Assembly (NCBI GenBank): GCA_010014665.1
Contig: RZYF01000004.1
Span: forward strand, 1 to 36,361
From: Candidatus Saccharimonadota bacterium
GTDB lineage: Bacteria > Patescibacteriota > Saccharimonadia > Saccharimonadales > Saccharimonadaceae
DNA length: 36,361 nucleotides
Reading direction: 5' to 3'
The notes under the pieces are model-generated. The model saw nothing but the letters and a program-made list of their open reading frames with translations. It did not search any database and was not told where the DNA came from. The position numbers and the translations under genes were made by a program. This document shows, piece after piece, positions 30,558 through 36,361 of the stretch. Within the stretch, counting starts at the first letter, position 1. Every line of letters starts with the position of its first letter.

Positions 30558-31766
30558 TTATTTATTTAGTTCTTGGATAGCTGCGGTTTTCTGGGCATCA
30601 AGTCCAGTAGTTAGTTCGTCTTGACCTGGTTCAATGATTACATCTGGTTTTAAACCTTTTTTATCAACATTTAAACCTTTTTGTGTATACCATTTAGCTA
30701 CTGTTATTTTGAGTGTTCCTCCGTCGCGTAAGGCTTCGGGAACCTGCATAGTGCCTTTACCGTATGTTTTTGTACCTACCAATTTGGCTACACCGTATTC
30801 CGAAAGAGCAGCTGCTACGATTTCGCTAGCACTAGCACTGGCACCATCGACTAAAACAACTGTTTTCATACCTGCTAGAGGAGCATCTTGGCCTGTCGTG
30901 AATGTTCGTTGTACTATACCCCCTCGACGTTCGGTAGCCACAACCTTACCTTTCAGCCATAGGCCTGCTAATTCCTGGGCTGCACTCACATATCCACCAG
31001 AATTACCACGTAAGTCAAGTATAATATTACTAACCCCCTGCTCTTTCAGCTTTATAGCTTCAGCCCGAGCTACCGCAGGAGTATCCTCACCAAATCTCGA
31101 AACTCTAAAATATCCAATCTTCCCGTTTTCTAGTAATTCAGAAGATACACTAGGAGAAGTTATTACCCCTCTAACGACCGTCACCTCTTGGGTCTGTCCA
31201 TCGCGCAAAATAGTTAGTTTTACCGTAGTATCTTTCGTGCCTCGAATTTTTTTAACTGCTTGCCCTACTGTAAGACCAGCAGTATCTTCATCATTTACTT
31301 GTAATATCATGTCCTTAACCTGTATGCCAGTTTGTTTGGCCGGGCTATCGTTGAGGACTCCTAAGATTGTCAGGATACCGTCTACTTTGCCCAGCTCAGC
31401 GCCAATGCCTTCAAACTGACCATTCAGGTCATCATTGAAATCAGAAGACTCTTGAGCGTTGAGATACATAGTATGCGGATCGCCAAGAGCGTCAACCATG
31501 CCATGTTTCGCACCGTCAATTAGTTTGTCCTTGTCAACTTCGCCATCATACATACTAGATAAAGTTGTATACATTTCGCTTAACGATGAAAAATCGTCAT
31601 TTGTTGTCTCGTTACCAAATAACGGTATCTTGTAGGCACGTGTGCCTAGTACGAAAGCTAAAACAATGATTATTAACAACAATAATAATGCCGTAGGATA
31701 CGACATAATAATCTGTCGATTAACTAGCGGTTTCTTTGACACAATATTATCTTGTTTTTGCTGCAC
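30558..31766 (-). CDS. ctpA: S41-family C-terminal processing peptidase
   Basis: 402 aa. A membrane anchor near residues 24-44 (YPTALLLLLIIIVLAFVLG) is followed by the family N-domain (GMVDALGDPHTMYL) and a PDZ domain (GIGAELGKVDGILTILGVL to LTVGQAVKKIRG). The tail-specific protease domain carries the catalytic Ser in VDGASASASEIVAAAL and Lys in GTKTYGKGTMQ. YFRVSRFGED and LDLRGNSGGYV are also typical. GTG start at 31766 behind a strong AGGAGGAG. It acts outside the membrane on C termini and often regulates wall hydrolases. Its place 78 nt after the PcsB-like hydrolase makes that a good hypothesis. Confidence 0.95.
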   Translation of the reverse strand: MQQKQDNIVSKKPLVNRQIIMSYPTALLLLLIIIVLAFVLGTRAYKIPLFGNETTNDDFSSLSEMYTTLSSMYDGEVDKDKLIDGAKHGMVDALGDPHTMYLNAQESSDFNDDLNGQFEGIGAELGKVDGILTILGVLNDSPAKQTGIQVKDMILQVNDEDTAGLTVGQAVKKIRGTKDTTVKLTILRDGQTQEVTVVRGVITSPSVSSELLENGKIGYFRVSRFGEDTPAVARAEAIKLKEQGVSNIILDLRGNSGGYVSAAQELAGLWLKGKVVATERRGGIVQRTFTTGQDAPLAGMKTVVLVDGASASASEIVAAALSEYGVAKLVGTKTYGKGTMQVPEALRDGGTLKITVAKWYTQKGLNVDKKGLKPDVIIEPGQDELTTGLDAQKTAAIQELNK

Positions 31767-31816
31767 TTAACTCCTCCTAAAACGCTTATAATACTATAGC
31801 ACAGCGAGAACTATGA

Positions 31817-31834
31817 TTAAATCGATTGATTTAA
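31817..31834. repeat. AT-rich inverted repeat between the CHAP hydrolase and ctpA genes
   Basis: TTAAATC (31817-31823), GATT, GATTTAA (31828-31834). It lies 10 nt past the hydrolase stop, upstream of ctpA. Could be an operator or a weak hairpin. Confidence 0.35.
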
Positions 31835-31844
31835 ATTTGTGTTT

Positions 31845-32987
31845 TTAGAAGTAGATAAATGTCAGACCATTAGGATTTATGTCCATCTCGCTGAATTCGC
31901 CCTGGACACGCCAGTTAAACTGACTAACATGGATAGTCCCATTGGAATTAATGCTCTCAACATACATTGCATGACCATAATAACCTATGTACATGATTGC
32001 GACTGAACCAACCTGAGGCTCAGAGCCGGTAGAAATACCATCTTCTCGGGCGCTAGCTGGCCATTGATTGGCATTACCACGACCACCCCAACACGGCATA
32101 TATCGTCCACTGGCTGCCACTTTCCAAGCAGTATAGCTAACACATTCGCGATTATACATACCCCAGTTGTCTAATAGAGAATCTTGCACCGAGTTACACC
32201 AGATTGCTGGATAGCCACCACAACCAGCGCCACCTGGTGTCAAACCAGATATTGAATAGGTTCTAGAAGCTGCAGCATTAGCTGCGGCCTGTTGAGCTCT
32301 TAGATCGGCAATCTGACTTTCGCGTTGACCAATAATTTGCTGATAAGCCCCTTCAGCTCCTTGTGTATCTGCTAGTAATTTTGACTGTTCAGCTTCTTTG
32401 GCGGCTAGCGCATCACGTTGACTCTTCTGGTCATTCAATACCCGTTCAGCATCAATCTTTTGTGCTTCCAATTGTTTAGTTATTTCTATAACATCTTTTA
32501 CTGACTGTTGTAGCTGGTCTTGCATATTTGCATAATAATCTTGGGTTGACACATAATCGCCAACAGAATCCGATCCGGCTAACACTTCTATAGGAGTTAC
32601 ATCGGTCCCAACCGACATATCTGCGATTATCGTACTCAATACATCCTGTTGACTAACAAGTTTTTTCTCGTTTTCAGCGATATCAGCGATGAGTTTATCG
32701 TATTTAGCTTGGCTTAAATCAATTTGAGCTTGGATAATATTTTTTTGCATCGCTAAACTGTCTAGCTCTTGTTGAAGAGATTTAGACTGTTCAGCTAAAC
32801 GTGCCGCTTCGGATTGATAGCTCCCGATTTCACTTTCGATCGAACTAATACGAGAATCGTATGAATCAGCAAAAACCGACCGCATATAGGTCAATGGCGC
32901 ACTAATACCTATAACTAACGCCACAAGGACGAGCCATTTACGGGTCGTCTTAATACGGAGTAATTTTGTGGTGGTTTTTACTTTCAT
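31845..32987 (-). CDS. PcsB-like secreted peptidoglycan hydrolase (coiled coil plus CHAP)
   Basis: 380 aa. A long-n-region signal peptide (basic head, then WLVLVALVIGISAPLTYM, cut near SVFA-DS) leads into about 200 residues of predicted coiled coil (heptad-like SIESEIGSYQSEAARLAEQS, KLIADIAENEKKLVSQQDV). An Ala-rich linker and a C-terminal CHAP domain follow. In the CHAP domain Cys is in NRECVSYTAWK, His in YYGHAMYVE and Asn in SQFNW. This is the PcsB/CwlO/RipC arrangement, in which FtsX grips the coiled coil and ATP hydrolysis by FtsE unlocks the catalytic domain. It lies 62 nt after ftsX and has an extra promoter TTGACT-17-TTAAAT (33003-33031). Confidence 0.92.
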   Translation of the reverse strand: MKVKTTTKLLRIKTTRKWLVLVALVIGISAPLTYMRSVFADSYDSRISSIESEIGSYQSEAARLAEQSKSLQQELDSLAMQKNIIQAQIDLSQAKYDKLIADIAENEKKLVSQQDVLSTIIADMSVGTDVTPIEVLAGSDSVGDYVSTQDYYANMQDQLQQSVKDVIEITKQLEAQKIDAERVLNDQKSQRDALAAKEAEQSKLLADTQGAEGAYQQIIGQRESQIADLRAQQAAANAAASRTYSISGLTPGGAGCGGYPAIWCNSVQDSLLDNWGMYNRECVSYTAWKVAASGRYMPCWGGRGNANQWPASAREDGISTGSEPQVGSVAIMYIGYYGHAMYVESINSNGTIHVSQFNWRVQGEFSEMDINPNGLTFIYF

Positions 32988-33002
32988 AATAAATACACAT
33001 CA

Positions 33003-33031
33003 ATTTAAGCATAAGGTTGTTGTTAAGTCAA
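33003..33031 (-). promoter_or_regulatory. Internal promoter of the PcsB-like gene
   Basis: TTGACT (33026-33031), 17-nt spacer, TTAAAT (33003-33008), 15 nt before the ATG. It would allow hydrolase expression apart from ftsEX. Confidence 0.5.
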
Positions 33032-33049
33032 GACTTTTTATGTAGTATT

Positions 33050-34054
33050 TTATATTTTTAGATAACGACGAACCGCTAAATGAGCGGAAATAATACCGAT
33101 TATGGCACCTAGCGCTATCATTCCTATCAAAACTATTGGCCACAATGTCATCAGATTGTTGTGAAGTGGTTGAGTAGCGATTCCGTATCCAAGCAACTTG
33201 GGTTCAAGTGAGATAAAGCCGAAGAAGCCGATAGCCGTAGATAACACTGCCGCAATAAATCCGTACATTATCGCTTCAACCACGAACGGACCTCTTATAA
33301 AATTTTTATCTGCGCCAATTAATTTCATCATCTCTATCTCATCGCGACGATTAAATATCGCCATACGTATAGTGTTAAATATTATCAACATAGAAATTGC
33401 AATGAAAACAATAGCAGCTAAAAATCCGACTTTTTCGGCAGTTGATGCCCACTGCCCTATAGTCTCGATAACCCGTTTATTTTCACCGGTAAAAGCTGGT
33501 GCTAGTCGCGGATTCTGATTTAGGGCGTTCTTTACTTCGGTGTCATTTTTCACTAAATCGATAAGAGACGCAGTTTGGTTAGGGTCTTTCAAAACGACAC
33601 GCAAAGAAGGGGCAAAAGGCATAGTAGGCAAATCAGAGATAGTTTGCAACTGTTCTTTGGATGGTTTGTATTTTTCTATGAAATCATTTCGTGCTTCTTC
33701 GAGAGTTACATAATTTACTGAAACAACATCCTCGCTTTTTTCAAGCTTGTAACTAACTTGTTTAACTTCTTTATCAGTAATATCCGCACGTAAATGAATC
33801 GGGATATCGACACGCTGACGCAATACATCTACAGTATCACTAAGAACAGACCTAGCTGCAATCGAAGAAAATACTATCAAAAGTGTTATGGTCATAACTA
33901 CCGTAGCGGCCGTCGTCAACCAAACATTACGGGTAAAACTGTTGATACCGTAACGCATCATGCGTGTCCAGGTTACCCATTTGCGCCTTAAGCGTTTATT
34001 GCTTCGCAACTGCACATTGGCATCGGTGCTCTTTGATTGTTTTTTTACGTTCAT
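33050..34054 (-). CDS. ftsX: Cell division ABC transporter-like permease FtsX
   Basis: 334 aa. Basic head, first membrane helix (AATVVMTITLLIVFSSIAA), then an extracytoplasmic loop of about 130 residues (DIPIHLRADITDKEVKQVS to SLIDLVKNDTEVKNAL). Three further helices lie in the C-terminal third with FNTIRMAIFNRRDEIEMMKLIGA, the FtsX/MacB signature. It does not transport; it passes the ATP-driven movement of FtsE to the outside hydrolase. Its start overlaps the stop of ftsE by 4 nt. Confidence 0.96.
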   Translation of the reverse strand: MNVKKQSKSTDANVQLRSNKRLRRKWVTWTRMMRYGINSFTRNVWLTTAATVVMTITLLIVFSSIAARSVLSDTVDVLRQRVDIPIHLRADITDKEVKQVSYKLEKSEDVVSVNYVTLEEARNDFIEKYKPSKEQLQTISDLPTMPFAPSLRVVLKDPNQTASLIDLVKNDTEVKNALNQNPRLAPAFTGENKRVIETIGQWASTAEKVGFLAAIVFIAISMLIIFNTIRMAIFNRRDEIEMMKLIGADKNFIRGPFVVEAIMYGFIAAVLSTAIGFFGFISLEPKLLGYGIATQPLHNNLMTLWPIVLIGMIALGAIIGIISAHLAVRRYLKI

Positions 34055-34734
34055 TGCCTGTAAACTCCCTTGGACTGATCTGAAACCACCTTACCGTTAT
34101 CGATAGTAATCACGCGCCGCTTCAGCCTGTTTACTATATCTGCATTGTGAGTAGTTAAAATAACTGTTGTCCCATAATGATTGATTTTTTCCAGTAATCG
34201 TACAATATCCCAACTATGCTTTGGATCGAGATTACCGGTCGGCTCATCAGCTATTAAAATCTTCGGCTGGCGTACTACTGCCCTAGCTATTGCTACTCTC
34301 TGACGCTCACCTCCGGAAAGTTGATGAGGGAATTTTTTTTCTTTACCATTCAGACCAACAAGTTCAATAACCTTTGGTACCGTGGTCTTAATCTCACGGT
34401 TTGTCATACCAGCAATCTCAAGCGCAAAAGCAATATTTTCAAACACAGTACGCTGTGGTAGGAGCTTAAAATCTTGATAGACTACACCAATTTTACGTCG
34501 TAACAACGGAACATGTTTTTTACGAAGGGTGTCATAGTCTATACCGCCCACGACAATTTTTCCACTTGTTTGCTTGATTTCTCGCGTCAATAACTTAAGC
34601 AAAGTTGATTTTCCAGCCCCTGAAGTACCTACTATTATGACAAATTCTTTGGGTTCAATATGCAAACTAACACGGTTAAGTGCCGGTGATCCCTCTTTAC
34701 CATAAACCTTTGATACCCTATCAAGTAAAATCAT
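34051..34734 (-). CDS. ftsE: Cell division ATP-binding protein FtsE
   Basis: 227 aa ABC ATPase. Walker A GTSGAGKSTLLKLL near residues 36-49, Q-loop VYQDFKLLPQRTVFENI (typical of FtsE), signature LSGGERQRVAIARA, Walker B ILIADEPTGNLDP, and H-loop TTHNADIV. Starts the ftsE-ftsX-hydrolase module, with its own promoter at 34745-34773. Confidence 0.97.
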   Translation of the reverse strand: MILLDRVSKVYGKEGSPALNRVSLHIEPKEFVIIVGTSGAGKSTLLKLLTREIKQTSGKIVVGGIDYDTLRKKHVPLLRRKIGVVYQDFKLLPQRTVFENIAFALEIAGMTNREIKTTVPKVIELVGLNGKEKKFPHQLSGGERQRVAIARAVVRQPKILIADEPTGNLDPKHSWDIVRLLEKINHYGTTVILTTHNADIVNRLKRRVITIDNGKVVSDQSKGVYRQ

Positions 34735-34744
34735 TACTTACACA

Positions 34745-34773
34745 AGTATAACTCATTTGTAATAGTCCACCAA
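34745..34773 (-). promoter_or_regulatory. ftsE promoter
   Basis: TTGGTG (34768-34773), 17-nt spacer, TATACT (34745-34750), 10 nt to the ATG. It lies in the 43-nt gap after the surface protein gene. Confidence 0.65.
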
Positions 34774-34777
34774 AACT

Positions 34778-36184
34778 CTATTGGTTCTGAGAATCAAGTG
34801 GCGTTGGCGCTGATACTATACCAACATTTTGAGATTCTGGGACGTCTCGAAGATGTTTACGTCGATTTTTTTTGTAAACGATAAACCCTAGAACAGAACC
34901 TATGATAGCCAAGGAACAGGTAATCAATACATAAACCCACAACGGTATTGTCTGTGGTGACTCTATTTCTAGTGTAAATTCTTGCGTTTCACGCACGCCG
35001 GTTGCCTCGTTTACGAGAGCTTTTTTTACGTCTATGACATGTGTCTCTTTAATTTCGCCGATCTGGACATCCACACTAACCTGACCGCTAGCTGATTCAA
35101 ATTCAGTTGAGCCATATGAATCAGTATTAGTAGAAACTCCTGCTATCGTTACTTTCGCACCTGATCTGACGTCGCCAGTTTGCCTGACAATTACTTCAAT
35201 CGGATATCCTCGAGTCTTCGCAACGCCTGTATATCGTGCCACCTCACCCAAACTGTTTTTTCCGGTGATAATTATTTTATAATCCGTAAACACTTCAAGA
35301 TTACTGATCATCAAAGATGCTGATAAATTATCTATTTCAGGCTGATTTGCGGTCGTTTTACGCGTTTTCCCTGGTTCCGAATACTCGACTTTAATTTCAC
35401 TCAAAGTTTTGATTATGTCCCATCGTAATAAGACTGAGTCTATAAACGAGATATAAGTTACTTCACCGATACTGCCAGAATTGTCTATTTCTTGAAGTTT
35501 CAAATTTTTGAACTGATACGAGAAGCTGTCCTGTTCAATATTGCCAGGATCCTCACCATCTAAAGTCACACATTTACCTGAATCATCTTTTTTCATTCCG
35601 ACCGGTACGACTGTTTGCGCGCCACCAATATTCGGACAAACGTCTTTTAGGTCATCCATCACCTTACAGTCTGGTGGTATGCCTGTTTTACCAGCTGGAC
35701 AAACATCTGAGTATACCGTTACGATCCTTGCCTGTAATGGTGTAGAAATATTTGCAATCATAGCAGTACCGTTATTACTAAAGATGGAAGCATCGCCCGT
35801 AATAATTGTTTCGGCCGTAAATGTCGCTACCAGATGAGTTCCGTCTGGAATACAATCATATTTGCTAGGTGTACTAATTATATAAGAACCATCTGTAGAT
35901 TTTTCGAGAGTTGAATTTGGTATATCACCGATTTTTGCATCAATTATTCTCATATTTGCTGCATTTATGTTTACGTAAGTACGTCCGCAACTTTGTTTTT
36001 TACTATTATTACCCTTTGTCGTAGCACTCAGTGTAAGTGTAAAATTTTTACCTAAATTAGTGTAGGCTGCACCACCAAAAAATGCCCCGACTTCTATAAC
36101 CGCCATAGCCGGAGATGATATTACGATACTTGCTAAAATAGCCCATGATAGAGCTACTAGTTTTATCTGTCCTTTGTGTTTCAT
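34778..36184 (-). CDS. Secreted type-I membrane surface protein, paralogue of the 27309-28496 product
   Basis: 468 aa. A signal peptide (IKLVALSWAILASIVISSPAMA) leads into a cohesin-like beta domain with a Cys pair (SCGRTYVN, KYDCIPDG). A Cys-containing insert follows (VCPAGKTGIPPDCKV and neighbours, five Cys) that the paralogue lacks. Next come an FN3-like domain (LRWDIIKTLSEIKVEYSE), YTGVAKTRGYPIEVIV, and a regulatory-like beta domain (VRSGAKVTIAGVSTNTDSYG). The protein ends with a membrane helix (LWVYVLITCSLAIIGSVLGFIVY) and a basic cytoplasmic tail. The spacing and motifs of the last three domains repeat those of the other protein. It lies just upstream of ftsE, but a promoter separates them. 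A possible TTGAAC-17-TAGTAA promoter upstream holds the inverted repeat CAAAACT/AGTTTTG (36203-36220). Confidence 0.8.
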   Translation of the reverse strand: MKHKGQIKLVALSWAILASIVISSPAMAVIEVGAFFGGAAYTNLGKNFTLTLSATTKGNNSKKQSCGRTYVNINAANMRIIDAKIGDIPNSTLEKSTDGSYIISTPSKYDCIPDGTHLVATFTAETIITGDASIFSNNGTAMIANISTPLQARIVTVYSDVCPAGKTGIPPDCKVMDDLKDVCPNIGGAQTVVPVGMKKDDSGKCVTLDGEDPGNIEQDSFSYQFKNLKLQEIDNSGSIGEVTYISFIDSVLLRWDIIKTLSEIKVEYSEPGKTRKTTANQPEIDNLSASLMISNLEVFTDYKIIITGKNSLGEVARYTGVAKTRGYPIEVIVRQTGDVRSGAKVTIAGVSTNTDSYGSTEFESASGQVSVDVQIGEIKETHVIDVKKALVNEATGVRETQEFTLEIESPQTIPLWVYVLITCSLAIIGSVLGFIVYKKNRRKHLRDVPESQNVGIVSAPTPLDSQNQ

Positions 36185-36202
36185 ATACTATACAGTTTAC
36201 TA

Positions 36203-36220
36203 CAAAACTCTTAAGTTTTG
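36203..36220. repeat. Inverted repeat upstream of the surface protein gene
   Basis: CAAAACT (36203-36209), CTTA, AGTTTTG (36214-36220). It falls in the spacer of a candidate TTGAAC...TAGTAA promoter and just after the stop of the gene entering from the right. It could be an operator or a weak terminator. Confidence 0.4.
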
Positions 36221-36247
36221 TTCAAGCCTTCTTTGAAAACGGTATAT

Positions 36248-36361
36248 TTATTTTAGATTAGCAAAAAGATTATTTTTTTCGGCTTCTTCAAAAATATCTT
36301 CAGGTTCATCGTTATTATTTGGTTTAGCTTGCGAATTTTGTTGAATCCCTTCATTTCCCTG
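36248..36361 (-). CDS. C-terminal end of a gene running off the right edge
   Basis: 37 codons open from the window edge to a TAA at 36248-36250. The residues are polar and acidic with many Asn and Gln: SQAKPNNNDEPEDIFEEAEK, then NNLFANLK at the end. This looks like a disordered cytoplasmic tail. Too little is present to name it. Confidence 0.6.
   Translation of the reverse strand, partial: QGNEGIQQNSQAKPNNNDEPEDIFEEAEKNNLFANLK

Noticed and set aside
30634-31419. 261-aa plus-strand frame
   Set aside because: Shadow of the ctpA catalytic domain, with Ser/Pro/Thr-rich low-complexity composition.
1-36361. CRISPR arrays, insertion sequences, prophage genes, rRNA or tRNA genes
   Set aside because: No regularly spaced repeats, transposase or integrase motifs, phage structural genes or RNA gene signatures were seen on either strand.

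Overview
The window reads as a chromosomal segment of a Patescibacteria (CPR) bacterium, most likely Candidatus Saccharibacteria (TM7). The reasons are the small, tightly packed genes with 1-70 nt overlaps, a minimal division/peptidoglycan cluster, a dimeric alpha2-type glycyl-tRNA synthetase with a zinc ribbon, and many lineage-style membrane proteins of unknown function. TGA, TAG and TAA all act as stops (for example yvcK ends in TGA, mraZ in TAG, ftsI-type genes elsewhere in TAA). This argues against the UGA-recoding Gracilibacteria/Absconditabacteria. The taxonomic call is inference; no rRNA is present.

Layout. (1) 624-8992, minus strand: a short dcw cluster mraZ-rsmH-ftsL-ftsI-mraY-ftsW-murG-ftsQ. 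It is driven by a promoter whose -35/-10 spacer carries MraZ-type repeats, and there are two structured intercistronic leaders. No murC-F, ftsA or ftsZ follows; 1-623 is non-coding. (2) 9303-13362, minus: a 53-aa membrane protein on its own promoter, then an operon GH1-like protein, yvcK/glmR, HAD phosphatase and a sugar-1-phosphate nucleotidyltransferase that is broken by an in-frame TAG. The GH1 protein lacks the catalytic nucleophile. (3) 13432-18752: a PIF1-type helicase divergent from a phenylalanine-feedback prephenate dehydratase, then RNase HI, an unknown protein, an SDR enzyme, and a CYTH/Nudix pair. (4) 18780-25571, minus: glyS, a soluble histidine kinase/receiver pair translationally coupled to recO, a membrane-anchored unknown, a membrane-tethered methyltransferase, xseB-xseA and a flippase-like membrane protein. 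(5) 25602-29638: TRM11-like methyltransferase, a small basic protein, a secreted type-I membrane surface protein, rpmA (bL27) and an unknown. (6) 29745-36361, minus: a second lone receiver, an S41 protease, a PcsB-like coiled-coil CHAP peptidoglycan hydrolase, ftsX, ftsE, and a second surface protein paralogous to the one in block 5. The tail of another gene runs off the right edge.

How it fits together. Blocks 1 and 6 hold the septal peptidoglycan machinery: lipid II synthesis (MraY, MurG), septal synthase (FtsW/FtsI with FtsQ/FtsL), and the FtsEX-controlled hydrolase that splits the wall. Block 2 looks like sugar-nucleotide and envelope-precursor control around YvcK.

The most distinctive pattern is in gene starts. 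At least nine genes have a sigma-A -10 hexamer exactly 6-7 nt before the start codon, several with a consensus TTGACA 17 nt further upstream. Many transcripts here are therefore predicted to be leaderless, while genes inside operons often carry a Shine-Dalgarno. All functional calls come from reading motifs by eye; no database search was run.
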